From Lenzites betulinus (taxonomy: Eukaryota; Basidiomycota; Agaricomycetes; Polyporales; Polyporaceae), in assembly GCA_022264855.1 (NCBI GenBank), contig JABYQU010000019.1, forward strand, positions 434,001 through 498,000: 64,000 nt of DNA, given 5' to 3'. Positions 23,503 to 35,368 of this stretch are shown one piece after another. The position numbers and the translations under genes were made by a program. The notes below the pieces were generated by a model, which was not told the DNA's origin, did not search any database, and saw only the letters and a program-made list of their open reading frames with translations. Positions within the stretch are counted from its first letter, which is position 1; each line of letters opens with the position of its first letter.

Positions 23503-26500
23503 GCGTCCCCCGCACAGCCGTTGGAATATGGTGCAATTTAATGTGGCGGCGCTCCAATTCTAGGTTTTCCCCACTGTCTGGCAGCGTGCCCGCTCCCCAG
23601 TCCACAGCCCAGAACGCAGGGTCGGCCTTCGCTGTACTCGGCGTGCCCACGCAGCCGCCCCCCTCACGCACGCCACGGTACGCGCGCGTCCTCGCGCACC
23701 GCACGTCGCAGGCCTAACGACATCCCGGCACAGCAGCCCGAGCCTGAGCCGCGCAAGGCTCGAGGCTCGAGGCGCAATATTGCGGCATACGGCATACGGC
23801 ACAGGACGGGCGCACGCCCCCTTCCCCAAGGATACCGAGACGGGCTATCATGGCCCGCGCATTTTCGCGGGGTGCTCATGTGGGCGGGGAGCGGGCGGCC
23901 GCGCTCGCTCGGCCCGCCTCGTGGTTGATGCGGGAAGCTTCGACGGCGGACAGACGGGGCGTGCTGCAGCGCGAGGCGTCGCGTGCGCGCTGGTGAGACA
24001 AGCGAGGGCCTGCAGGCGGATGGGGCCTCGGAGTCTCCGTCACGGTGGCGCGCGATGCTCTGTGTGAAGGCTGCAGCTGGCTTGGCGGACGATCCCCCGC
24101 CCGCGCGGGGCGTGACGGTGTGTAACGCGCGCTGTGGGATGGTTGGGGCGCAGCGGGGGCACGCGTATGTCGCGAGCCAGCCTTGTATGTCCTGGCTTGC
24201 TTTGTGGGGCCAGATCGCCTGGTGTGGGACGCTGGGGACATGTGCCGGGCCGTGCTACGCGGTGCGATCGGTCACGGCGCGTGTAGATGAGAAGGCGTGC
24301 ACTCTGGGAGAGAGCGCGAGCCCGCTGACCTCCTCCTCCAGCCCCAGCGTCCTGCCGCTAGGACCGGAACGGCACCCTCAAAGGTGGCGTCGCGGCGTCG
24401 AAAGGGCTATGTAACCTTATCGCCCGCTATTCACCGCTTCGGCCGCAGAGGAGTCAGCACTAGTCAGCGCGCGGCGCCATCAGAAGAAAGTGCAAGATAA
24501 GTGCGCAGGGGAACAGTCGATATCGAACGCGGTGAGTGCTGCATGTTCTTCGGCTACGCCCAACGTTCCTTCCCGTCGGGGCACATGTCGGGCCTCGAGG
24601 CGGGATGTATGGCGCCGACGCGCCCGCCAGGGCGCCCCTGCTTCTCGCTCGTATGGACGTGCGAAGCTGGGATGCACATTCCGCCGGATTCGTGTATCGT
24701 CCGATGTTGGACGGCGTGGAAAGGATAGGACACTCCCGCATCGTGTATATTGTTGACTTTTCTATCGACAAGAACAGGGAGGGGTCTCGTAACCCGAAAT
24801 TTTGAGAACGTCTGACAGGAAGAAGGCGTGGACGGCTCTATATCTGTGCAAAGCTACACGTGGAGATGCCCATGGAAAAAAATATTGGTGCATGCAGGTT
24901 GAACTGAATGCACACGAACTGGATACAAAGATGCGGCCTGGTTGCATCAGAGTGGTCGCGTACATCGCCATAAGTAGGATCCTCGCTTACCAATATGTAT
25001 ATTTTGTGCCGAGTTGCGCCCGTTACCGCAGGCACGAAGTTCTGCTGAAGATTTTGGCTTCAGGGGGGATGGGGCAAGCGGGTGGGCGGCGACCGCTCAG
25101 AGAGGGCGCAAGATCACCGGCATCGCGCATGAGGAGATTGTCGGACCATGATGTCGAAGTGTCGAAGTGATGTCGACCGTTGTGTGAGAAACCCACTGGA
25201 GGGACCCTGGCCATACCTTGCCAACAAGGAACGAGGTGATCGTGAGGCAAATGCGTATCGTGGTACGATATAGAATGCGATTCGCCGTAGGCTCGTCCGA
25301 TGCACCGAGGTCAACCTAGGACAGCTAGCCAAGGGAAAGAGGGAAGTCGCCCGACGTTCATCCGTGTTGAAAACTGAGGAAAGGAGGATAGGAGATGTGC
25401 TTGTCGTATGAGGATCGTCGCATAGTCCTGTTGTGGAATGAAAGTATTTGGTTCAGTGGGAATGCGCGATGATTCGTTCGCCCGCTCACGGCCGCCGAGA
25501 CTAGGAAGTCCGACATACACACTCAGACAGGGGCATGCGTTCTAAACCGGTCGATCTTCTTACCTTGAAGACTCCCATTGTACGTATGTCGCGGGGTGGG
25601 TTTGCCCCTCTCGGACGCAGTGTGAACGGTCTGCGGTGGGTATAGTCGGATCCTCGTAACGCAACCCGACTGTACGCGACCAGTTACTTCTCAGAGCATC
25701 TGTGGCCAAAGCTTGAGCTTCCCTTAAGTGGATAAGAACCTTGCACAATGAGCCCGAACGCAAGTACGGAATAACCTTGCGTCAAACGTGGGCATTCGAC
25801 ATACCTACAAGATCCCGAGAAGCCTTCGCAGCGTCTGCTGGTACAAGTCGTGGTTCAGCGACCTCCTGCGGCGCAATGTCGGCCGCGCGAGACTATGTGA
25901 TCTGCATGGTTCTTACACGTCAATCAGCATACCTCGGAGGTGGCGCAGAGCCTCGTGATTGCGAGTTTAAGTATGTACCATGCTCGGAGGTCGTCCCGAA
26001 GATGGTGAGGGGTAACCTCGGGGGGATGCATATGTCGCGATATGTCTACTCTGTGTCAACTTCCGGTGTGAGAGCATGTGGGCATGGAGGCTGTTTGCTG
26101 ATTCGACAGTTCATCAAGACACTACGTTGTTCAGTGAATGCGGAACGTCGATGAAGGCCCTTTTTACTCACACATCGAACGATATAGGTGATTCCTGCCC
26201 GTATATGTAGGTATATATGGCACTGGTCGGGATTGCTGCTGTAGATGGTACTACTAGTGAAGCACATGCTACGCGCGCGATGTAAAATATAGCTCACCGA
26301 CATAATTGACTGGACATACCAGTAGTGGAGGCTGACAAAGGCTGGCTCGGAGGCACCCGGTGCCATCTATGCTCCTGGAGGCTGGCAGTAGTGTCGATAT
26401 GGAATATTGATGTGCACCCTTGATCGAGTACCGATCGCTTTGTCAGTGAGAGAACCGACACTGTGGAGAGAGTCAGTAGTGTTCGCCGCTGTGGCGTCGC

Positions 26501-27167
26501 CCGTTTCGTATGCGCATGCCTATTCCGGGCAACACGATCACGACCGGGCGGGGATAGTATTGTCAGCGTTCTGTCAGCCTCGTCAGCATCGTTATGCGCC
26601 TAGTAGTGTGCTGGCGTTGAGAAGTACGGTAGGATGCTGGTAAAAACGAGAAGCTATACCGTTTCCGCCCATCAAAGACGGCTGGAAGAAGTGAAGGATG
26701 CTTGGCCGATCGGAGGTGTACATCCGACGACGATGGTATCGTCGTTCATCGATATTGAGGTATAAAAAGACAGTTTTCGACGCGTCAGAATACAGCCCTG
26801 AGGTATAAGCTAGTTCAAAGTTACGAAGATGAACTCCGGAGGGACGACTCACACCATGGCGACTCGCTCGTACTGAGTACGCGTTCCGAGTCGGAGCGGA
26901 GGTAGCGGAGAGAGCCCCGGAGCGGAGAAGGCCGGGGCAAGGCAGACGCGTTTGTGGCGTGGGAAGGAGTGGGGAGCGGGCGTCTGCGCGTATTCGGGAG
27001 AGTAGCGGGTGACTTCATCCATGGGTTTTCGGTACAGGCTGTACGCGCTACGTCGATGCTTCGCAATGCATATTTCTTCTCACTCCAGCCGCTCGCCCTT
27101 CTTGCGCCCGTACCCCCACCACCACGCCCCCCTTCCTTCTCCTCCACTTTCTTAGCGTCTACAAATC
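23503..27167. other. Intergenic region upstream of the AAAP transporter
   Basis: About 3.7 kb with only short, unrecognised frames on both strands. The last few hundred bases, with a pyrimidine-rich stretch at 27105-27150, are presumably the promoter and leader of the transporter gene. Confidence 0.4.
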
Positions 27168-29345
27168 ATGCGAAGTTCAAGCCCAAGTATCGAGGCTAAG
27201 CACGAGAAACAAGTCCAGGCAGAGGTACAGTCCAATGGAGGCAACGAATATGATGTCTATGGCGATGAGAAAACCGCAGAAAGTGGGTGCATTCATGTAC
27301 CTTTTGTTCAATTTGTCCTTCAATCTGACCACCTCCCAAGTCAAGTACAGGACCATGGTGTGGTGGAAAGCCGCGGCTCTAATGCTCGCGGAAACTGTCT
27401 CACTCGGTGTAAGGGGCTCACGTCGCCCCACCATCATGATAGTGCTTACCTTTTCGCCCGCCAGATCCTCTCCATTCCCTCCGTGTTTGCCTCGATCGGC
27501 ATGCCGGCAGGAATTATCCTCGTCCTGGTGAGTAGCGCCGGCCAATACTATTCTCATCGGGCGGCCTTCACTAAGACCATATGGACAGGGACTCGGCGCA
27601 ATTGCGACCGCCACAGGATATGTCATCGGCTCCTTCAAGATTCGATATCCCCATGTGCACAACATGGCTGACGCGGGGGAGATCCTCGCCGGCCCCATCG
27701 GCCGTGAAGTGCTCGGCGCAGCGCAGGTCGTCTTCATGATCTTCGTGTGCGGCAGTCACGTCCTCACGGGGCTCATAGCCTTTGATACCAGTGCGTGTAC
27801 TCTCTGAATGTGCTTCTTCTCACGCGGGGCGCACAGCTGACTGGAGTCGCGCAGTAACCGACGGAGCTTCGTGCTCGATCCTATGGGCGGCAGTTTCTGC
27901 GATCATATGCCTCCTCCTCACCCTCCCGAGGACACTGAATGGCATCTCATACATGAGCGTGGTGTCATTTGTGTCTATCTTGGGTGAGTAGGATGGCAAG
28001 TACTTGCAAAGCTGCAGTATTGACATACCCGCATATAGGCGCTGTCCTGATCACTATGATCGGCGTAAGCATCGCCGGACACAAAGGAAGCGTCCAAGCA
28101 ACCGCCAATCTGACCTTCGCAAGCGCGTTCTTGGCTGTGACGGACATTGTAAGCATTCGGAGACTCAGGTTTCTTCCAAATGCTAAGTCCGTTCTAGATC
28201 TTTGCCTACGCCGGTACGTTATGCATGCGCCAGTAATTAGGCTATTGACTGACTTCAGAACAGGACATGTTGCCTTTTTCACGTTTATCGCCGAGATGAA
28301 GGAGCCCAGGGTACGTTTAGTGCAGCAAACACCACGAAGCGCCCTACTTATGTGCATGCAGGATTTCGCCAAGTCTCTGTACTTGCTACAGATCGCAGAC
28401 ACGACGTTGTACCTCATTGTCGGCATCGTCATCTACGCGTACGCAGGCCCTGACACCGTTTCGCCGGCCCTAGGCAACACCGGGATGACTCTACGGAGAG
28501 TCTCGTACGGAATTGCACTCCCTACCATTCTCATCGCCGGCGTCATCAACGGTCACGTCTGCGCGAAGCTGGTGTTCATCAGGATGTCAGTGGAATTGCT
28601 ATACTGCACAGGGAGCTGTCGGAATGCTGACAGAAAGCGCTGTGGCACTTGACAGATTCCGCAGGGAAGGTGTCCATTCGAGGCATATGACTTCGCATTC
28701 ATGGACAGGATGGCTCACCTGGATCGCTATCTGCTTCACCATTTGGACACTTGCATTCATCATCGCCGAGGTGTAAGTGAATGTACCCTCTCATCAATTC
28801 TATTGAAGCTGACTCTGACGGGGTTTAGTATCCCCTTCTTCAACGACCTCCTCGGAGTGATTAGTTCGGTGTTTGCCAGGTAAGTAAAGTAAACCCAGCA
28901 GCATATGAACGCATGCTTACGGGTTTCGCGTTGCCAGTTGGTTCACCTACGGTATTTCCGTACGTCTTCTCCGGTCCTGCGCGGAAGCCTTCGCTCACCC
29001 GTATATCTCCGCTAGGGCATCTTCTGGTTCCATTTGACGCCACGCGAAGAGCGCTGGACAACACGGCGCCAAAAGATCAAAACAATATTCTTCTCCGGGA
29101 TTATCCTCGTGCGTTGCAACAACCGTGGTGATGATTTCGAAAGTCGCTGATGGTGGTCTCACGCGCATGCGCAGATGGGAGCGTTCATCATGGTCGCAGG
29201 TCTATATGCCAGCATCAACAGCATAGTCGAAGGTGCGTTGCCCCGTACTGCGATCTGCCCACCTCGCAAGCTAAGCTAACCGCGCACAGGCTACCGCACG
29301 GGAGGTTTCCCCGGGCCCTTCACCTGCATGAGCAAGGCTCTGTAG
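27168..29345 (+). CDS. AAAP-family amino-acid transporter (Aa_trans)
   Basis: A multi-exon gene with ATG at 27168. Exon 1 (38 codons, hydrophilic, EYDVYGDEKTAE) joins via a 58-nt intron (27283-27340) to the segment KYRTMVWWKAAALMLAETVSLG, then GILSIPSVFASIGMPAGI, ATATGYVIGSFK, LTLPRTLNGISYMS and about six more hydrophobic exons. It ends with GYRTGGFPGPFTC and a TAG at 29343-29345. The order of helices, the WWKAA..LAE..SLGILS..P signature of helix 1 and the closing Gly/Phe-rich tail fit fungal amino-acid/auxin permeases with about 11 membrane segments. Such proteins move neutral or aromatic amino acids across the plasma or vacuolar membrane. The substrate cannot be told from sequence. At least nine introns of about 50-60 nt interrupt it. 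Confidence 0.85.
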
Positions 29346-30173
29346 TCGACCCACCGCCTTGCCAAGTTGCACGACACGATCACGATCTAGGTTTCGCGTT
29401 CGGAAGTGCACGACCTATCTATCCGTCGAGGGGCCGATGACGCGCGGACGAGGTAGAGTTTGCTTGGCAGATGCAGCCTCCGGAGGTCCGCGCGGTCTCG
29501 GCTACGTCTAACGCTGCCGAATGGTTCTCGGGCCACAAATGTGTCAACGACCCTATTCACGAGCGCCGAGCAGCGCGCGCGCGCGCACCCACTGTATTTT
29601 TGATGACTGTGCATGTACTGTAACTAACAAGGCCGCGCATAATTGTGTATACGTGCTCATACCGTCCGTCGATCGAGGGGTCTCTCTAACTTCTTATGAA
29701 GGTGAGACTGCGCGGTGCGGTGTCGATGGACCGACGGTGGGGACGGGCCCGGGAGGGAGCGGCTGCGGTAGAGCTGAGAGGAGGAAGCGCAGGCGAGCGG
29801 CAGTGTCAGCGCTGGCGCTGATCGTGGGCAAGCTGTGCCGCCGCCGTGCTTGATGCACGAGCGTCCTCTGCATCCATTTGGTATTCATTTGCTCTCTTCG
29901 CCATAAAACCCGCCGCCTTCGCTGCGCGCCATGGCGTATACCCTGCCTCTCTGCCGCCCCCTCGCTTGCTCCCCCCTCTCGCAGCCGTTCCGCCTCGCCC
30001 GCTTTCTAGCGACCCAGGGACACCCCGGACGCGCCGCCACCTCAGGTCTGCATCGTCATCCCGAGCAAGCCAATTGGACACCGGCGATTAAATAGGACGT
30101 CGGCTCCGAGCTTCAGACGCGTACAACCGCCAAAACGGAGACGAGATACGCACACGGACGCGCGCGTTCGCCG
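29346..30173. other. Intergenic spacer between transporter and GT8 gene
   Basis: This holds the transporter 3' region and the GT8 promoter. Frames on both strands are low-complexity (Arg/Ala/Pro). TTAAATA at about 30085 may be a TATA-like element for the GT8 gene. Confidence 0.4.
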
Positions 30174-31569
30174 ATGAAGGTCTTGTGGAGGCACCCGCAG
30201 TTGCCGTATGGTGTCGACCGGCCACGCGAGTGGGGTTGGATTGTGTGGACCCTCATCCTCTCTGTCGCGATCAACATATTTTGGGTCGTGAAGGGGATTG
30301 TGCATAGGCCGTTTTTGACGCCACTCGACTCTTATACGCAATTGTGAGTGTCATTTCGCACTTGGTGGCACGCGTCAGGGACATGGTTCCTGTCTAGTAT
30401 GCGGGGGACGGAAGGCGCGTACATTTACTGGTCAAATATACCTCCGCTTTCTCGTACAGCGGAAGTCCCATCTTGACCGCAAGACCGCATTGCTGCTATA
30501 TATATGACGGAGATGGGCTTAACCAAGTCAGACCCAGGACGGACCAGGGAGGTCGGGTCCGGTACAGCCACAGAGAATTGACAACGGAGGGCGGGATGGC
30601 CATATTGCGAAATAACTGTGAAAGTATCAAATACTGACATTGCGCTTTGCTAGACACCATTTCCCCCTGATCAACGAGGCCGCCCTAAAAGACCCACATC
30701 CTGCGCAAGGGCCCGGGAACGTGATCGCGACAAGCTTCTTCACGGACGAGTTCGCGACCGCGATCGCCGCGCTGGGCCACTCGCTCGTGCGCGTAAACAC
30801 GACCGCGACGCGCGTCGCGCTCTACATCCCCGAGCAGGTGTCCGCGCGCGGGCTCTGCATCGCGTCCGCGACCGGGTTCACACCACGACCCGTCGCACGC
30901 ATCGCGCCACCAAACGACGGGCGCGGGATCTACCACCACTTCGTGGACCAGTACACGAAGCTGCGGATCTGGGAGCTCGAGAGCATGGGCGCGCGCGGGG
31001 TCGTGTACCTCGACGCGGACACGCTCGCGCTGCGCAACTTCGACGAGCTCTTCACGCTCCCGTTCCAGCTCGCGGCGGTGTCGGACGTGTACGAGGGCCG
31101 GAAGGGCTTCACGCTCGGGTTCAACGCGGGCGTGCTCTTCCTGCGGCCGAGCGTCGCGGTGTTCCGCGAGATGCTCGCGCGCATCGGCGGCGGCGGGTTC
31201 GGGCTGCACGAGGCGGAGCAGTCGTTCCTGAACACGTTCTTCGGCGCGGAGGTCGCGCGGCTGCCGTACGCGTACAACGCGAATTTGGCGATCAAGATGC
31301 GCGCGCCGAAGCTGTGGGCGGGGATGCGCAACGAGATGCGCGTCGTGCACTTCACGATGGTGAAGCCGTTCACGCGCGACAACAAGGCGTACACGCTCGT
31401 GCCGATGGAGGACCTGGAGGCGAACGCGCGCGCGCGCAGCGTCGAGGAGGGCCGCGACTTCACGGACGAGATGGAGCTGTGGGCGGAGAACTGGCACGAG
31501 ACGTACGCGATCTACGGCGACAAGCTGCGCGCGTGCATGAAGCTCTCGAATACGCCGGGCACGCACTGA
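30174..31569 (+). CDS. Type II membrane glycosyltransferase, GT8 (glycogenin-like) family
   Basis: Three exons: 30174-30343, a 21-nt micro-exon 30398-30418, and 30654-31569, giving 368 residues. The N-terminus is a signal anchor (residues about 23-41, IVWTLILSVAINIFWVV), placing the enzyme in the Golgi/ER lumen. Splicing through the micro-exon gives MRGTEGA joined to HHFPLINEAAL. The catalytic domain includes VIATSFFTDEFATAIAALGHS, then VVYLDADTL with the metal-binding DxD motif, then FNAGVLFLRPS and AEQSFLN, all typical of GT8 retaining transferases that use nucleotide sugars. The second intron (235 nt) is much longer than others here. The third exon has extreme GC3 codon use, which creates a long antisense shadow frame. 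The donor and acceptor sugars are unknown. Confidence 0.85.
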
Positions 31570-32712
31570 CGGACGCGCTCTCTCTCCAGCTCTCCAGCTC
31601 TCCACCTGATCTCGTTGCACATTACTCCGCATATTTACACGCACGACTAGAACCATCACGCACTTCATGACTTCGGGCTCAAGGCATTCTTGGTATAATC
31701 GTCACACATGTAATTTATCGTACGCATTGACGCTCCCAGCGACGTCCTCCTCAGGAGACAAAAGATAATGAAATCGAGAACACCAAAACACGACCTGAGA
31801 ACGACTCGGAGGCTGACGAGAGGTATATCTTCGTGAGGTTATTGCCGGTCCCAAGGGGTGTTATCGGGGGCGCTGTTCCAGTTGGCATTTGCTATACAGC
31901 TCCTCCGCGGCTGAGAAACATGAATCCATAGATGCACATCAGGAACGAGCAGGAGGCTCTATACTCCATCGCACACGTTCATCAACAGGTGCTCCAACGT
32001 GCCCGCCCCGTAGTGCCGCCAGCCCTTCGCGCAAAGTCGACCGCAAACACAGCTGCGCCGATTGTCCGCTGCCCCGCGCTCCGAATGCCACGGCAAATGC
32101 AGCAGCCAGGCCTCGGATCGCGGAGAACGTGGGGGCGTTGTTTCTCCACAGGCTGTGCCACACGCCACATGTCCGCCTCCGCAATGGGTTTCCCTTTGAC
32201 GGCTCTCCGGCCGCCTAGTGTACATCGTCGGCAGACATTGAGAAAACACCAGACAGGCGGCGAACGCGACTGGCGGGAATGTCGGTCGCCGTGAGGCTCT
32301 GTTGCGAGCTTCAGATGAGACAGACCGGTGCTGACACAGTGAAGGACGTACCGACGTCGACGCGTTGCGAGTAAAGCACCGGCACCGCGTGCGGGACCGC
32401 CGACCACCGTTATTGGAACGTGGAGGATACTGGCGGTGTTCCGACGACCTCATATCAGTATTCCTAAGATCACGGTCCACAATAACGGGCAGAAGGCGAC
32501 ATACTCGGTAACTTGGCTCACACAGAGAGGAGTCATGAAGCCTTGAGGCCTGAGGCATCCTGGCTTAGCGTATGCGGTAGTGCGGTGATATCGAGGACAC
32601 AACACTCGCCTTCTTCGAGGATAGTTGGCTTTGCAAAGCTGATGCGACGTGAAAAACCCCGCCTTCCTCGCGGATATGGGCGGCAGGGGCACAGGTGACG
32701 ATAGTCTAGAAG
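31570..32712. other. Spacer upstream of family E copy A
   Basis: There is a GT8 3' region and then unassigned DNA. Minus-strand frames at 31939-32184 (hydrophobic stretch GLAAAFAVAFGARGSG) and 31982-32407 overlap each other and both look partly protein-like. Neither starts with ATG nor joins to a recognisable exon. I see no supported gene. Confidence 0.35.
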
Positions 32713-34918
32713 CACCGTGGATAGCGCGCACCGCACCCTGGTCTTCTTCAGAACATATTGACACATGGTGATCGGAGGAGCGTGGACTGCACATATCACG
32801 GGCGGGATGGCTCCAGGATATCCACATATCTTGACGGAAAGCAGCATCGAACTCGACACACTCTTTCCCTTGTACCCTCTACTTTGCACACTATCATGGC
32901 GAAACGGACCAAGAACCTTCAGCCCAAAAAGCCCCGGGCCCCAAAACCTGCACCCGCAGGCGCACTATCGCAAAAAAAGCCGGGACCCAAGTCCGGCTGG
33001 GGGGGGCCTCACCATCCCCCTTCAGCACTGCGCAGGGCGATGGGTGGCGGCAAGGTAACGCTTGCATTTTGGTCGGCTATACCATTCCGCTGACAACTCA
33101 ATGCAGGCTCATCAATCGTTCTCAACGTTCAAGGTGCCCGTGGTGGCGTCCACCGGGCGATTTGCCAGTGGTGGGCCAATGGCGCCGCCACATGCACCAC
33201 CTATACGTGCAGCACACCCTGTGGCGGTGAGAACGAATGTCAGCTGTTTTGTCTACCACAATTTATGACATTGAATGGCAGTACGGTAAACGCCACCTCG
33301 CCGGTGCACCACAGTCCCTCTCACCCCCGGCCCTCCCCTCACGCCCTCGCGCCGCAAAAGCCGATGGCCTCAGTGGGGATGGAGGGTCGTTCATGCGCCG
33401 CGACGGTGACCGGCCGTTCGCTGCGGGCGAGGGATGGAATGCACTCGAGACGCAGCACTTCGCTGGCCCGAGTAGCATTCCCGGGGATAGGTACCTCGGT
33501 GGCCCAGGCGTACAAGACGCCTACCCTTCCCCGCCAGAGCCGACCCTCCCACTGGTCGGCGACGTTGTGCCCTCTCTCTTGTCATGGCATTTGCCGGGCG
33601 TAGTGCAGAGGCACAACATATCCAACATCACAGACATCAGAACAGCGCAAACAGCGCAGCTCCAATTTGGCTGCATGCCGGGCATGTTGTGCGCCAGCAC
33701 GCACAGCTGTCTCGACTATGCATGTAGCCAATCGACGACGGACATGAACAACGCCCACCGGGTGCCTACCAACAACCTCCCCGAGTGGCAGCCTCCCCTT
33801 AGCATGCAGCAGGCCCCAGTTCAGCGTCACTGGCCTCAATATGCGACAGGGCCGTGGTACCCCCAACCCGAATTCGACCCTGGACCCTCGATCGAGCCAC
33901 CCGCGGCTCACTGGAATTCTCGCGCTCACTTCGAGTGCACATACAACCAACTCGGCCCCATCGCACCGGACACTTGGCAGCAACAAATTGCTGTTCACCC
34001 GGCCCCGGCCCCAGTCCAAGGCTATTGGTCTCAAGACAACACCGGTACATGGTACTACCACCAAGGCTATCCAGAGCAGCTGCCCCTCCAGCACGCGAGC
34101 GCAGGATTTGGCCTCCTCGCCGCAGCTTACAAGGATTTCGGGGCGTCCTCGATGGCGCCGGACACTTTCCCGTACTATGGAGTTAATACGGCTCACCGAG
34201 CATTTGAGCCCGCCGTCATACGCGAGCCGGAGTGGCCCATGTCGGATCGCGACCACGTAGAAGCTCAGGGTCGGCCGACGATGGGGGTGCACGCTGAGTG
34301 GGGGACCGGATTTCAGTTTTACTACTAGTCGTTGAGTTCGAGTTGTCGGCATGTAGCGGTGAGGACATTGTGCGTACGATGGCATTATTTATGTAGCTTT
34401 GTGTGCTTGCAACAGCCGTAGTGGGCTGCGAGTTGGCTTTCTAGCTGGAGATCCCGAGCGGCGAGCAAGTAGAGCAGAGCAGAGAGTGAACACGATCGAT
34501 CGATCAGGATGCATCCCAGGAGTCGTTAGCATTGCGCCCGCAATCTAATCTGATTCCTTTCCCAAGTACTACTTCGACTTGTTTCGCGCTCGCACGGGAG
34601 TCGCAGGTGCACCCTGCTACTACTCCGTTCGGCTTCTCGTCCTCAGCTCGCTCTGCAGTGCTTCAACAAATCTGAGGTCTTGCCTCACCATCAGAGGGCG
34701 ATCTTCTCGGCCACATTACAAAATATACTGTCATGATACCGCAGAGACTGGCACTCGTGCCTAACATGCGTATGCATTGACTTGTTCCTACGCCGACCCT
34801 CGAGACGGATTTGTACACAGGCTGTCAAAATTACGGCTGGGCAACCACCGAGTCTGTAGTTGGATAGCTGGGCGGTAGGAGAGGGAGATCGGGGGTTCTG
34901 TGCAGCATCGACGGTCAT
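32713..34918 (+). repeat. Duplicated segment, copy A (family E gene plus flanks)
   Basis: About 2.2 kb that matches, in reverse orientation, 61731 to the right edge. The match includes the upstream flank (GATAGCGCGCAC.GCACCCTGG block), all exons and introns of the family E gene, and about 590 bp of 3' flank up to the CATCGACGGTCA block. Confidence 0.9.
32896..34328 (+). CDS. Family E copy A: unknown protein with basic N-terminus and Trp/Tyr/Pro-rich repeats
   Basis: Exons 32896-33054, 33107-33226 and 33282-34328 with introns of 52 and 55 nt (GTAACG..GCAG with CTGAC branch; GTGAGA..GGCAG) give 441 residues. Residues 1-53 are very basic (PKKPRAPKP, KKPGPKSG) and resemble AT-hook-like or nuclear-targeting stretches. 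The middle is Pro/Gly-rich and contains SWHLPGVVQRHN and several Cys. The C-terminal half carries two degenerate repeats: APVQxxWxQxxTGxWY at 271-287 and 336-352, and [IM]APDT[WF] at about 320 and 384. No known domain is recognised. Copy B has the same gene structure, with differences that include in-frame indels, so both are probably real coding genes. An alternative reading starts at the ATG at 33237 inside intron 2 with the same C-terminus. Confidence 0.7.
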
Positions 34919-35368
34919 TATTCGTGCTCAAGGATCAAAGTCAGGAGGAGGTCACCGCATAACTCCGCACCGGGTGCCGGGAGCATGAGCGCTTGACCGC
35001 GACTGTGCAAGCGCCTGCGTGCCATGGCGTCAGCGCGTGGCTCAGCCCCGAACTGGCCCGTATAGACACCTCCCTGTGCAATAACACAAGCCAGTGAAGG
35101 CTTTTGGACCCGTAGGACACTGCGCTGGATTAGTCGGCGTGTACATCAGTGTCGAGAGGAGGGGGAGCGGTGCAGAGCGCAGGCGGAGGAGGGAGTCAGT
35201 TAGGCGGTCTGAGCTCGGGAGGCATGTTGGCTCGCTAGCGACTCGGATGTCTACGTAACCCTCGCCTCGACGCCCACCTCGTTCTCCTCTTTTTTCGCCT
35301 CATTGCCGACTGCGTGCGTGCTATCGACCCTGGAGCACACCCCGAACTCTTAGCCAGAGCCTCTCGCC
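34919..35368. other. Intergenic, promoter side of PNS1-like gene
   Basis: 450 bp between the end of duplicated segment A and the PNS1-like ATG. It has a pyrimidine-rich leader at about 35270-35310 and no gene. Confidence 0.45.

Noticed and set aside
30685..31668. 327-codon frame antisense to the GT8 gene
   Set aside because: A shadow caused by GC3-saturated codons of the GT8 catalytic exon.
31939..32407. Overlapping minus-strand frames upstream of family E copy A
   Set aside because: Two frames compete, neither begins with ATG, and no join gives a recognisable protein.
32713..34918. Family E segment as a DNA transposon
   Set aside because: No terminal inverted repeats, target-site duplication or transposase could be recognised; segmental duplication is simpler.
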